Positions 1 to 8,390 of a DNA stretch of 64,000 nt are shown here, piece by piece. This stretch comes from Bordetella petrii. Lineage in GTDB: Bacteria; Pseudomonadota; Gammaproteobacteria; Burkholderiales; Burkholderiaceae_B. The number at the start of each line of letters is the position of its first letter. The stretch's first letter is position 1. The notes below the pieces were generated by a model that searched no databases, had not been told where the DNA came from, and was given only the letters and a program-made list of their open reading frames with translations. The position numbers were made by a program, and so were the translations under genes. The stretch is from assembly GCF_000067205.1 (NCBI RefSeq), contig NC_010170.1:310001-374000 (forward strand), read 5' to 3'.

Positions 1-2
1 GC

Positions 3-86
3 GACGACACGCGTCCCATGGTGCAGCAGTTGCGCGAACTGGCCGCGCAGGCGGCCGATTTCGAGATGCTGCCCTGCCTGATGTAG
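3..86 (+). CDS. C-terminal tail of an unidentified protein (5' end outside window)
   Basis: An open frame enters from the left edge and stops at TAG 84-86. Only about 27 residues are visible, ending in FEMLPCLM, with an amphipathic VQQLRELAAQAADF stretch that is probably helical. That is too little to name a family. Codon use fits the high-GC genes to the right. It could belong to a regulator or an enzyme. Confidence 0.5.
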   Translation, partial: DDTRPMVQQLRELAAQAADFEMLPCLM

Positions 87-389
87 TCCCGTGGCGGCCG
101 CATGGCGGGGCCATGCCCAAAGGTTATGAGTACTGCTGCGTTTGCTATTTGTGCCGCGTCAGGGCACGATTGCATGATAAGCGCTGCATCGGCCCGTTCA
201 TGCGGGACGATGACAATAACGCGACCGCCGCGACACGCAGGCGGGACTCTTCCCGATTGAACAACAATCCCAGGGGGAAAACATCGTTCAGGCCCGTGCC
301 GTATTGCGGCATGGCATGCAGCCGCGCGGGTTCGCGCCGGCTGACGCGTCCTGGGCCGCATGTTCTTCTCCCGTTTGCCGAGGACGATC
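87..389. other. Intergenic region upstream of the M81 peptidase gene
   Basis: About 300 bases without a convincing gene; the open frames here are short and start or end inside neighbouring genes. It includes a small imperfect palindrome at 306-325 (GCGGC arms) and a GAGGA ribosome binding site just before the ATG at 390. It presumably holds the promoter of the 390-10235 block, but I cannot pick a convincing -35/-10 pair. Confidence 0.4.
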
Positions 390-1829
390 ATGCGAGTATT
401 CAGTGCCGGTCTGGGAACAGAAACCAATACTTTCGCGCCGATGCCCACCAGCCTGGCATCGTTTCGCGATCGCGATTACTACCCGGCCGGCACTCATCCC
501 GACAGCGTCACCTTCGCGGGCGCGCCCCTGTATGTGGCGCGCCTGCGCGGCAAGCCGCTGGGCTGGGAACTGCATGAAGGCATGGTCTCGTCGGCTCAGC
601 CGGGCGGCATTACCACCCGCGCGGCATACGAGACCCTGCGCGACGAGCTACTGGCCGACCTGCGGCGCGCCTTGCCGGTCGATATCGTGCTGTTGGGTCT
701 GCACGGCGCGATGGTGGCCGATGGCTACGACGATTGCGAGGGCGACATCCTGGCGCGCGTGCGCGAGATGGTCGGGCCCGGCGTGGTGGTGGGCGCGGAA
801 CTGGATCCGCATGCGCACCTGACGCCCCTGATGGTAGAGCAGGCCGATGTGCTGGTGCTGTTCAAGGAATACCCGCACACCGATATCCGCGAGCGCGCCG
901 AAGAGCTGGTCACGCTGTGCGTGGCGGCCCACGAAGGCCGCATCGCGCCCAAGGCCGCGCTGGTCGACTGCGAAATGATCGTGCCCATGCATACCTCGCG
1001 CGATCCTGCGCGCGGCTTCGTGCGGCGCATCCAGGAAATGGAAGGCCGCGACGGAATTCTGTCCATCTCGGTGGCACAGGGCTTTGCGACTGGCGACGTG
1101 CCCGAGATGGGCACCAAGGTGCTGGTGTACAGCGATGGCGATGCCAGGGCCGCGGCCCGGCTGGCGCGCCAGCTGGCCGACGAACTCATCGGCCTGCGCG
1201 AGCAGCTGATGGTGCCGTACCGCACCATTGACGAGGCGCTGGACGAGGCCCTGGCGTTCGAGGGCGGGCCGGTGGTGCTGGCCGACCGCCCCGACAACCC
1301 CGGCAGCGGCGCGCCCGGCGATTCCACCTTCGTGTTGCGCCGGCTGCTCGAGCGCGGCATCGATAATGTGGCGCTGGGCCCGCTCTGGGACCCGGTGGCC
1401 GTGCGCATTGCCTTCGACGCCCAGCCGGGCGCCACGCTGCCGATGCGGCTGGGCGGCAAGATCGGTCCGTTGTCGGGCGACCCCGTAGACACGACCTGCA
1501 CCGTCAAGGCGCTCAAGCGCGACCTGGTCATGACGGGCCTGTCGGGGGCACCCGCGCCCATGGGCGATTGCGCGTTGGTGGAAACGCAGGGAATCGAGAT
1601 CGTGCTGACCTCGATCCGTAACCAGGCCATCAACGTGGATCTGTTCGCGCAGTTGGACTGCGACCTGCCGGCCAAGAAAATCGTGGTGGTGAAATCGGCG
1701 CAGCATTTCTATGCGTCGTTCTCGACCGTGGCGCGGCACGTCATCTACGTGGGCGGGCGCGGGGTCGCCACGCCAGACTGGAAAACCTTGCCGTACAAGA
1801 AGATCCGCCTGCCCAAGTGGCCGCTGTAG
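390..1829 (+). CDS. M81 family metallopeptidase (MlrC-like)
   Basis: About 479 residues, the usual length of the M81/MlrC family, named after the microcystin-linearising protease. Start ATG 390 is chosen because GAGGA lies 6 bases upstream and the N-terminus MRVFSAGLGTETNTF is the family start; an in-frame ATG at 360 has no such support. Family features visible: LLGLHGAMV near residues 101-109, the metal-site region ELDPHAH at 137-143, and a glycine-rich DNPGSGAPGD segment in the C-terminal domain. No signal peptide, so it should be cytoplasmic. It begins a collinear block with a peptide-type ABC importer, so its natural substrate is probably a small amide or peptide brought in by that importer. 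M81 proteins are poorly characterised outside microcystin degradation; the substrate is unknown. Confidence 0.88.
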   Translation: MRVFSAGLGTETNTFAPMPTSLASFRDRDYYPAGTHPDSVTFAGAPLYVARLRGKPLGWELHEGMVSSAQPGGITTRAAYETLRDELLADLRRALPVDIVLLGLHGAMVADGYDDCEGDILARVREMVGPGVVVGAELDPHAHLTPLMVEQADVLVLFKEYPHTDIRERAEELVTLCVAAHEGRIAPKAALVDCEMIVPMHTSRDPARGFVRRIQEMEGRDGILSISVAQGFATGDVPEMGTKVLVYSDGDARAAARLARQLADELIGLREQLMVPYRTIDEALDEALAFEGGPVVLADRPDNPGSGAPGDSTFVLRRLLERGIDNVALGPLWDPVAVRIAFDAQPGATLPMRLGGKIGPLSGDPVDTTCTVKALKRDLVMTGLSGAPAPMGDCALVETQGIEIVLTSIRNQAINVDLFAQLDCDLPAKKIVVVKSAQHFYASFSTVARHVIYVGGRGVATPDWKTLPYKKIRLPKWPL

Positions 1830-1847
1830 CCGGCGCGCCCATCCAGC

Positions 1848-1878
1848 AGTATTCGACATACCTAAAGAAGTATTCGAC
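1848..1878. repeat. Two direct copies of AGTATTCGAC
   Basis: The 10-base word AGTATTCGAC occurs at 1848-1857 and again at 1869-1878, a 21-base period (two helical turns), in the 68-base gap before the ABC binding-protein gene. It could be a regulator site or the trace of a small duplication. Confidence 0.4.
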
Positions 1879-1897
1879 TTGCCAGGAGAATGACTCT

Positions 1898-3481
1898 ATG
1901 AAGAAGAACCGACTGCTGACCGCTTTTGCCGCCACCGCCCTGGCGGCGGCCTGCGTGATCGCGCCGGCCGCCGCCCAGGCTGAGGGCAAGACGCTGCGCA
2001 TCGTGCCGCACGCGGACCTGAAGGTGCTGGACCCCACCTTCACCACGGCCTATATCACGCGCAACTTCGGCTACATGGTGTACGACACCCTGTTCGCCAT
2101 GGACGCCAAGGGCGAACCGCAGCCGCAGATGGTCGACAGCTACAAGGCTTCGGAAGACAAGAAAACCTGGACCTTCGTGCTGCGCGACGGCTTGAAGTTC
2201 AGCGACGGCCAGCCGGTGAAGGCGGCCGACTGCGTGGCGTCACTGCAGCGCTGGACGGCGCGGGACAACATCGGCCGGGCCCTGACCGCGGCCGGCGGCA
2301 AGTGGCAGGCGGTGGACGACAAGACCTTCACGCTGACGCTCGAACGCCCCTTCGGCCTGGTGCTGGACGGTCTGGCCAAGGTGTCCAGCTACCCCGCGTT
2401 CATCCTGCCCGAACGGCTGGCCAAGATGCCGGCCGACCGCCCGCTGACCGAAGTCGTAGGCTCGGGCCCCTACCTGTTCAAGCGCGACGAATGGCTGCCG
2501 GGCAGCAAGGTGGTATTCGTGCGCAACCCCGACTACGTTGCCCGCAGCGAGGCGCCGTCGGGGCTGGCCGGCAGCAAGCGCTCGCACGTCGATCGCGTCG
2601 AATGGGTGGTGCTGCCCGACTCCAACAGCGCCGTGGCCGCGCTGAAGAATAAGGAAGTCGACATGATCGAGCAGACGCCGCCCGACTATATCGAGCCTTT
2701 GCGCGCCGAGGCCGGCATCAAAGTGGGCGTCATCGAGCAGAACCAGGCCTATATGGTGCTGAACCAGGCGCTGCCGCCGTTCAACAATATCAAGGCGCGG
2801 CAGGCCGTGGCGCACATGATCGACCAGGCCAAGTTCGTGGCGGCCATGGGGTATCCGCCCGACCTGCGCCGCGATTACTGCGCCACTTTCTTCATTTGCG
2901 GCTCGACCAACGATACCGATGCCGGCTCCAAGCCGTACGCCAAGCCCGACCTGGCCGCGGCCAAGCAGGCATTGGGCGAATCGGGCTACAAGGGCGAGAA
3001 GATCGTCGTGATGCTGCCCACCACGCCCACCTACCTGAACTCGGCCACGCTGGTTGCCGTGCAGGCCTTGCAGGAGCTGGGCATGAACCTCGATATCCAG
3101 TCGATGGACTGGGCCTCGATGACGGCGCGCCGCAGCAAGAAGTCGCCGCTGGACCAGGGCGGCTGGAACGTGTTCCTTTCATCGGCGTCCGAATTCAACG
3201 TGAATTCACCGCTTAACAACACGTACCTGGCCGCCACCTGCGGCAATACGCTGCCGGGCTGGCCTTGCGACAAAGAGCTCGACGAACTGCGCGTGCAATG
3301 GATCGCCGCGGTGGACCCGGCCGAACGCAAACAGCTGCTCGACCGCTTCCAGGAACGCGCCTACCAGGCATTTCCGAATATCCCGGTGGGCCAGTTCTCG
3401 CGCACGTACTCGGCCGACAAGTCGCTGAAGAATCTCGACCTGGCCTGGAGCGTGCCGAACGTCTGGGTGCTGGACAAGTGA
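1898..3481 (+). CDS. ABC transporter substrate-binding protein, peptide type (SBP_bac_5)
   Basis: About 527 residues, typical of periplasmic dipeptide/oligopeptide receptors (DppA/OppA). Start ATG 1898 is preceded by CCAGGAGAA. Residues 1-28 form a signal peptide: MKKNRLL, a hydrophobic alanine-rich core, and cleavage after AQA. The mature protein opens with KTLRIVPHADLKVLDPTF, a standard start for the family, and contains the usual VGSGPYLFKRDEW segment. It delivers ligand to the permeases encoded directly downstream. Family receptors bind peptides, nickel, opines, glutathione or sugars, so the ligand cannot be read from sequence. The M81 peptidase and amidase in the same block favour a peptide or amide. 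Confidence 0.92.
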   Translation: MKKNRLLTAFAATALAAACVIAPAAAQAEGKTLRIVPHADLKVLDPTFTTAYITRNFGYMVYDTLFAMDAKGEPQPQMVDSYKASEDKKTWTFVLRDGLKFSDGQPVKAADCVASLQRWTARDNIGRALTAAGGKWQAVDDKTFTLTLERPFGLVLDGLAKVSSYPAFILPERLAKMPADRPLTEVVGSGPYLFKRDEWLPGSKVVFVRNPDYVARSEAPSGLAGSKRSHVDRVEWVVLPDSNSAVAALKNKEVDMIEQTPPDYIEPLRAEAGIKVGVIEQNQAYMVLNQALPPFNNIKARQAVAHMIDQAKFVAAMGYPPDLRRDYCATFFICGSTNDTDAGSKPYAKPDLAAAKQALGESGYKGEKIVVMLPTTPTYLNSATLVAVQALQELGMNLDIQSMDWASMTARRSKKSPLDQGGWNVFLSSASEFNVNSPLNNTYLAATCGNTLPGWPCDKELDELRVQWIAAVDPAERKQLLDRFQERAYQAFPNIPVGQFSRTYSADKSLKNLDLAWSVPNVWVLDK

Positions 3482-3515
3482 GCCGCGCACCCGTTCTCGT
3501 CCTGTCGAGGCCGTC

Positions 3516-4451
3516 ATGGGATACCTGATACGTCGCGTGCTGTCGGTGGTGCCGGTCATGCTGGTGGTGGCCGTCATCGCCTTCCTGCTCATCCACCTGT
3601 CGCCCGGCGACCCGGCGGCGCTCATCGCCGGCGACTTCGCCACCGCCGAAGACATTGCCCGCCTGCACACGGCGCTGGGCCTGGACGAGCCGCTATGGCG
3701 CCAGTTCGCGCTGTGGGCCGGCCGGCTGCTGCAGGGCGACCTGGGCACCTCGATCTTCACCCATGTGCCGGTGACCCAGTTGCTGGCGCAGCGCGTCGAG
3801 CCCACGCTGTCGATTGCGGCGTTGACCATGACGTTGTCCATCCTGGTGGCTATCCCGCTGGGCGTGCTGGCCGCCTACCGCGCCGGCTCGTGGGTGGACC
3901 GCCTGGTGATGGTGTTCGCGGTGCTGGCGTTCTCGGTGCCGGTGTTCCTGGTGGGGTACCTGCTGATCTACGGTTTCGCGGTCAAGCTGCAGTGGCTGCC
4001 GGTGCAGGGCTACACCAGCCTGTCGCACGGCGTATGGCCGTGGCTGCGCAACCTGATCCTGCCTTGCGTGAACCTGGCCCTGGTGTACATCGCCCTGATC
4101 ACGCGCATGACGCGCGCCACGGTGCTGGAAGTGCTGCACGAAGACTACATCCGCACCGCCCGCGCCAAGGGGCTGGCCGTGCTGCCGGTGCTCGAACACG
4201 CGCTTCGCAACGCGGCCATACCCATCGCCACCACGGTGGGGGTGGGCATTGCCTTGCTGATCGGCGGCGTGGTGGTCACCGAGACGGTGTTTGCCATTCC
4301 CGGCCTGGGGCGCCTGGTCATCGACGCTGTCGAGCACCACGACTACCCGGTGATTCAGAGCGTGCTGCTGATCTCGGCGGGCACCTACGTGCTGATCAAC
4401 CTGCTGATCGACCTGAGCTACCGGTTGTTCGATCCGCGCATCCGTTACTGA
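3516..4451 (+). CDS. ABC transporter permease, DppB type
   Basis: 311 residues, usual for DppB/OppB. It opens with MGYLIRRVLSVVPVMLVVAV, the first membrane segment of the family, followed by the LIHLSPGDPA periplasmic signature. Six hydrophobic segments can be seen. The cytoplasmic EAA-like coupling loop is present as EDYIRTARAKGL, about residues 209-220, and contacts the ATPases. It lies 34 bases after the binding-protein gene and 21 bases before the second permease, as expected for one transcript. Confidence 0.93.
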   Translation: MGYLIRRVLSVVPVMLVVAVIAFLLIHLSPGDPAALIAGDFATAEDIARLHTALGLDEPLWRQFALWAGRLLQGDLGTSIFTHVPVTQLLAQRVEPTLSIAALTMTLSILVAIPLGVLAAYRAGSWVDRLVMVFAVLAFSVPVFLVGYLLIYGFAVKLQWLPVQGYTSLSHGVWPWLRNLILPCVNLALVYIALITRMTRATVLEVLHEDYIRTARAKGLAVLPVLEHALRNAAIPIATTVGVGIALLIGGVVVTETVFAIPGLGRLVIDAVEHHDYPVIQSVLLISAGTYVLINLLIDLSYRLFDPRIRY

Positions 4452-4472
4452 CCTGCTTTCCGGAAGACCCGA

Positions 4473-5369
4473 ATGTCCGACAGTACGATTTCTTCGGTGA
4501 ACAGCCCGGTCGTGGTGCACCAGGCGCTGTCGGCCGGCGCGCTGCGCTGGCGCTGGATACGCAAGCACCCCACCTTGCTGCTGGGCCTGCTGCTGCTGTT
4601 GCTGGTGGCGGCCATCTCGCTGGCCGCACCCTGGATCGCCACTCACGATCCGCTGGCCATCAATCCGCTGCAACGCCTGAAACCGCCGTCGGCCGAGCAT
4701 TATTTCGGCACCGATGCGCTGGGCCGCGACATCTATAGCCGCGCGGTCTGGGGCGGGCGGGTGTCGCTGGTGGTGGCGATCTGCGTGGCGGCGCTGGCCA
4801 GCGTGCTCGGCGTGGTGCTGGGGCTGCTGGCCGGATTCGTGCGCTGGGCCGACGCGGTGATCATGCGCATCATGGACGGCATGATGGCCATTCCCGACAT
4901 CCTGCTGGCCATCGCGCTGATGGCGGTGATCCGCGCCAGCCTGACCACGGTGATCATCGCCATCACGGTGCCGCAGATTCCGCGCGTGGTGCGCCTGGTG
5001 CGCTCTTTGGCGCTGACCTTGCGCGAGCAGCTGTTCGTCGAAGCCGCCCACGCCATCGGCACGCGGCTGCCCGTCATTCTGTGGCGTCACGTGCTGCCCA
5101 ACACCATTACGCCGCTGATCGTGCAGGCCACCTTCATCGCCGCCACCGCGGTGCTGACCGAAGCCGTGCTGTCGTTCCTGGGCGTGGGCGTGCCCGCGCA
5201 GGTGCCGAGCTGGGGCAACATGATGGCCGAGGGCCGCAATTTCGTGGCCGTGGCGTTCCATACCATTCTGTACCCGGGCATTCTGCTGGCCGTGACGGTG
5301 CTGGCTATCAACCTGATGGGCGACGGCCTGCGCGATGCGCTGGACCCGCGCCTGGCGAACCGCTTGTAG
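4473..5369 (+). CDS. ABC transporter permease, DppC type
   Basis: 298 residues. It has an N-terminal cytoplasmic stretch, a first membrane helix (TLLLGLLLLLLVAAISLAAP), the DppC signature HYFGTDALGRDIYSR, and the EAA-like loop EAAHAIGTRLPVILWRHVLP. C-terminal GDGLRDALDPR is typical. It should pair with the DppB-type protein encoded just upstream to form the translocation pore in the inner membrane. The ATPase gene begins 9 bases downstream. Confidence 0.93.
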   Translation: MSDSTISSVNSPVVVHQALSAGALRWRWIRKHPTLLLGLLLLLLVAAISLAAPWIATHDPLAINPLQRLKPPSAEHYFGTDALGRDIYSRAVWGGRVSLVVAICVAALASVLGVVLGLLAGFVRWADAVIMRIMDGMMAIPDILLAIALMAVIRASLTTVIIAITVPQIPRVVRLVRSLALTLREQLFVEAAHAIGTRLPVILWRHVLPNTITPLIVQATFIAATAVLTEAVLSFLGVGVPAQVPSWGNMMAEGRNFVAVAFHTILYPGILLAVTVLAINLMGDGLRDALDPRLANRL

Positions 5370-5378
5370 GAGACCGCG

Positions 5379-6410
5379 ATGGCCGTATCTTCAGCGCCGC
5401 CCGCCGCAGCCGGCACGCCCTTGCTCGAAGTCGACAACCTGTCGACCTATTTCGACACCGTGTCCGGCACGGTGCGTTCGGTGGACGGGGTGTCGTACCG
5501 GGTCGAAGCCGGCCGCACCCTGGGCGTGGTGGGCGAATCCGGTTGCGGCAAGAGCGTCACCGCCTTGTCCATTCTGCGCCTGGTGCCCACCCCGCCCGGC
5601 CGCTATGCCGGCGGCCAGGTGCGCTACCGCGGCACCAACCTGCTTGCCCTGACCGAAAAGCAGATGCGCCAGATTCGTGGCAACCGCATCTCGATGATTT
5701 TCCAGGAGCCCATGACCTCGCTGAATCCGGTGCTGACTGTGGGCCGGCAAATCGCCGAGACCGTCATGGTGCATCAGGGCGCCAGCCGGCGCGATGCATA
5801 CCGGCGCGCCGAGGAAATGCTGCGGCTGGTGCAGATCGCCGAGCCCGAGCGGCGCGTGCACGAGTACCCGCACCAACTGTCGGGCGGCATGCGCCAGCGC
5901 GTCATGATCGCCCTGGCGCTCGCCTGCAACCCGGAAGTGCTGATCGCCGACGAGCCCACCACCGCGCTCGACGTGACGATACAGGCGCAGATCATCGATC
6001 TGCTGCGCTCGCTGCAGCAGAAGCTCGGCATGGGCATCGTGATGATCACGCACGACCTGGGCGTGGTGGCCGAGTGCTGCGATCGCGTGGTGGTGATGTA
6101 CGCCGGCCGCAAAGTCGAGGAAGCGCCGGTGGCCGAGCTGTTCGACCGGCCATTGCACCCGTATACCCGCGCGTTGATGGCGTCGATGCCGTCGATGAAC
6201 ACGTCGGCCGAGCGCCTGGCCGAGATTCCCGGCATGGTGCCCGCGCCCAGCGAGCTGGGCCAGGGCTGCAGCTTCGCGCCTCGCTGCGCCTATGCCACCG
6301 AGCGCTGCCGGCGCGAAACGCCCGGCCTGGACGCGCACGGCGCGGACCATGTGGTGGCCTGTTTCGAGGCGGGCCGGATTGCTGTCGAACTGCAAGGAGC
6401 CGCCGTATGA
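5379..6410 (+). CDS. ABC transporter ATP-binding protein, DppD type
   Basis: 343 residues. Walker A GESGCGKS at about 52-59, Q-loop in IFQEPMTSLNPV, signature LSGGMRQRV, Walker B VLIADEPTTALD and the H-loop MITHDLG are all intact. The C-terminal oligopeptide/dipeptide extension carries the cysteine cluster GCSFAPRCAYATERC seen in OppD/DppD proteins. It powers import with the next-encoded ATPase. RBS GGAGA is 8 bases before the ATG. Its TGA overlaps the next ATG (ATGA at 6407-6410), so translation is probably coupled. Confidence 0.94.
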   Translation: MAVSSAPPAAAGTPLLEVDNLSTYFDTVSGTVRSVDGVSYRVEAGRTLGVVGESGCGKSVTALSILRLVPTPPGRYAGGQVRYRGTNLLALTEKQMRQIRGNRISMIFQEPMTSLNPVLTVGRQIAETVMVHQGASRRDAYRRAEEMLRLVQIAEPERRVHEYPHQLSGGMRQRVMIALALACNPEVLIADEPTTALDVTIQAQIIDLLRSLQQKLGMGIVMITHDLGVVAECCDRVVVMYAGRKVEEAPVAELFDRPLHPYTRALMASMPSMNTSAERLAEIPGMVPAPSELGQGCSFAPRCAYATERCRRETPGLDAHGADHVVACFEAGRIAVELQGAAV

Positions 6411-7435
6411 ACCCGCTGGATCATTCCATGGCCGAGCCGCAGGCCGCGTCGGACGGCGCGCCGCTGCTCGAGGTGCGCGACTTGAAAATGCACTTCGCGG
6501 GCCGCCGCGGCCTGCTGCGCCGGCCCGAGCGTGTCATTCAGGCGGTGGACGGCGTGTCGTTTTCGGTGGCGCGCGGCGAGACGCTGGCCCTGGTGGGCGA
6601 GTCCGGCTGCGGCAAGACGACCACCGGCAAGTCGGTGCTGCGTCTGATCCAACCCACCAGCGGATCGGTGAAACTCGATGGCGAAGAAATCCTGTCGTTG
6701 CCGCCCGAGCAGTTGCGCCAGCGCCGCCGCGACATGCAGATTATTTTCCAGGACCCTTACGCGTCGTTGAGCCCGCGCATGTCGGCCGGGCAGATCGTGG
6801 CCGAGCCCATGCGCAACTTCCCGGACCTGCAGCGCGCCCGCTCGCGGCGGGACGAACTGGCCTGGCTGTTCTCCAAGGTGGGGCTGCGCCCCGAAGCCAT
6901 GGACAAGTTCCCCCACGAGTTTTCCGGGGGGCAGCGCCAGCGCCTGGGCATCGCGCGTGCGCTGGCCCTGCGGCCCAAGCTGATCGTGTGCGACGAGCCT
7001 GTGTCGGCGCTGGACGTCTCGGTGCAGGCGCAGGTCATCAACTTGCTGATGGACTTGCAGCGCGAACTGGGTATAGCCTATCTGTTCGTGGCGCATGACC
7101 TGGCGGTGGTGCGGCATATCAGCCACCGGGTGGCCGTGATGTACCTGGGGCGCATTGTCGAGGTGGCCGATCGCGACACGCTGTTTTCGCGTCCGCTGCA
7201 CCCTTACACAGAGATCCTGCTGTCGGCGGTGCCGGTGCCCGATCCACACCGGCCGGCGCAGCGCCGCCTGCTGCCAGGCGACCCGCCCAGCCCGGCCAAC
7301 CCGCCCTCGGGCTGTCGGTTCCACACGCGCTGCCCGCTGGCGCAGCCGGTATGTCGCGAACAGCAGCCAGCGCTGACGCCGCGCCCGGCCGGCGCGCCGC
7401 AGCCGGTGCAATGGGTGGCGTGCCATTTCCGCTGA
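6407..7435 (+). CDS. ABC transporter ATP-binding protein, DppF type
   Basis: 342 residues from ATG 6407, which overlaps the stop of the DppD-type gene and has AAGGAG upstream; an in-frame ATG at 6428 is an alternative. Walker A GESGCGKTT, IFQDPYASLSPRM, signature FSGGQRQRL, Walker B LIVCDEPVSALD and VAHDLAVVRH are intact. The C-terminal domain has the cysteine-containing GCRFHTRCPLAQPVC segment. It completes a five-gene importer with the binding protein and two permeases upstream. Confidence 0.94.
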   Translation: MNPLDHSMAEPQAASDGAPLLEVRDLKMHFAGRRGLLRRPERVIQAVDGVSFSVARGETLALVGESGCGKTTTGKSVLRLIQPTSGSVKLDGEEILSLPPEQLRQRRRDMQIIFQDPYASLSPRMSAGQIVAEPMRNFPDLQRARSRRDELAWLFSKVGLRPEAMDKFPHEFSGGQRQRLGIARALALRPKLIVCDEPVSALDVSVQAQVINLLMDLQRELGIAYLFVAHDLAVVRHISHRVAVMYLGRIVEVADRDTLFSRPLHPYTEILLSAVPVPDPHRPAQRRLLPGDPPSPANPPSGCRFHTRCPLAQPVCREQQPALTPRPAGAPQPVQWVACHFR

Positions 7436-7458
7436 ACGCCGTTGCCAGGAGTTTTCCC

Positions 7459-8370
7459 ATGTTATTCATTTCCGATGACCAGGTGGCCCAGTCGATCACC
7501 ATGCGTGACGCGGTGGCCGCCATGCGCGCGCTGTTCGAAGACCTGGGCCGCCATGCCGGCGTGATCCAGGAACGCGTGCGCGTGCACGACGCCGGGGTGT
7601 CGCTGTCGATGATGGGCGGCATCCACACCAGCGCGGGCGTCATGGGCGCCAAGGTGTATCCCACCGTGAAGGGCCAGTTCAACTTCATTATTCCGCTGTT
7701 TTCCTGCGACGACGGGCGCCTGCTGTGCACGGTGGCGGGCAATGCCCTGACGCGCCTGCGCACGGCGGCGGTCACGCGCGTGGCGGCCGATTGCCTGCGG
7801 CCCGGGCCGGGCCGGCGCGTGGCGGTGTACGGCAGCGGCGTGCAGGCCGAGGCCCATGTGGAAGCCTTCGCGCTGGATGGCTACGCCACCGAGTTCCGCC
7901 TGTGCTCGCGCGGCGACGCAACGGCGCTGGCCGAGCAATGGCAGCAACGCTACGGGGTGCCTGTGACATGCGCCGACGCTGCCGACGCGGCAGCCTGGGC
8001 CGACGTGATCATCACCGCCACGCGCGCGGCCGAACCCCTGTTCGATGGCAAGTTGCCCCGCCCGGGCACGCTGGTGGCAGCGATCGGATCGTCGAAGCCC
8101 GTGACACGCGAAGTCGACGACGAGGTGTTGCGGCGCGCTTCGATGATCGTGGTCGAGGCGGCCGGCCAGGCCGCGCGCGAAGGCGGCGAGCTGGTCATGG
8201 CCGGGCCGGATACTGGCGCCCGCGACAAGCTGGTTGAACTGGGCGCGTTGCTGCCGCGCGCCGATACGGCCCGGGCCGCGGGCGACCTGCTGGTGTACAA
8301 GTCGGTGGGCATCGGCCTGGAAGACGTGGCGCTGGCCAACCATATCTATCAACGCGTTGCCGCAGCCTGA
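7459..8370 (+). CDS. Ornithine cyclodeaminase / mu-crystallin family protein
   Basis: 303 residues. Start ATG 7459 follows CCAGGAG; an upstream in-frame ATG would lie inside the ATPase gene. The Rossmann segment VAVYGSGVQAEAHVEAF is the NAD(P) site of the family. The N-terminal half has the substrate-domain features MGGIHTSAGVMGAKVYPT and the Arg in TRLRTAAVTRVAAD. Members deaminate ornithine to proline, reduce cyclic imino acids, or make or degrade N-linked amino acids. The position between a peptide importer and an amidase argues for catabolism of an imported amino-acid derivative rather than ornithine itself. Exact substrate unknown. Confidence 0.88.
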   Translation: MLFISDDQVAQSITMRDAVAAMRALFEDLGRHAGVIQERVRVHDAGVSLSMMGGIHTSAGVMGAKVYPTVKGQFNFIIPLFSCDDGRLLCTVAGNALTRLRTAAVTRVAADCLRPGPGRRVAVYGSGVQAEAHVEAFALDGYATEFRLCSRGDATALAEQWQQRYGVPVTCADAADAAAWADVIITATRAAEPLFDGKLPRPGTLVAAIGSSKPVTREVDDEVLRRASMIVVEAAGQAAREGGELVMAGPDTGARDKLVELGALLPRADTARAAGDLLVYKSVGIGLEDVALANHIYQRVAAA

Positions 8371-8390
8371 CGGCGCAGCGGAATTTCAGC

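Noticed and set aside
3693..5261. A 522-codon His/Gln-rich minus-strand frame opposite the two ABC permease genes
   Set aside because: The repetitive His-Gln-Arg composition is the mirror of hydrophobic codons in the permeases. No RBS or domain.
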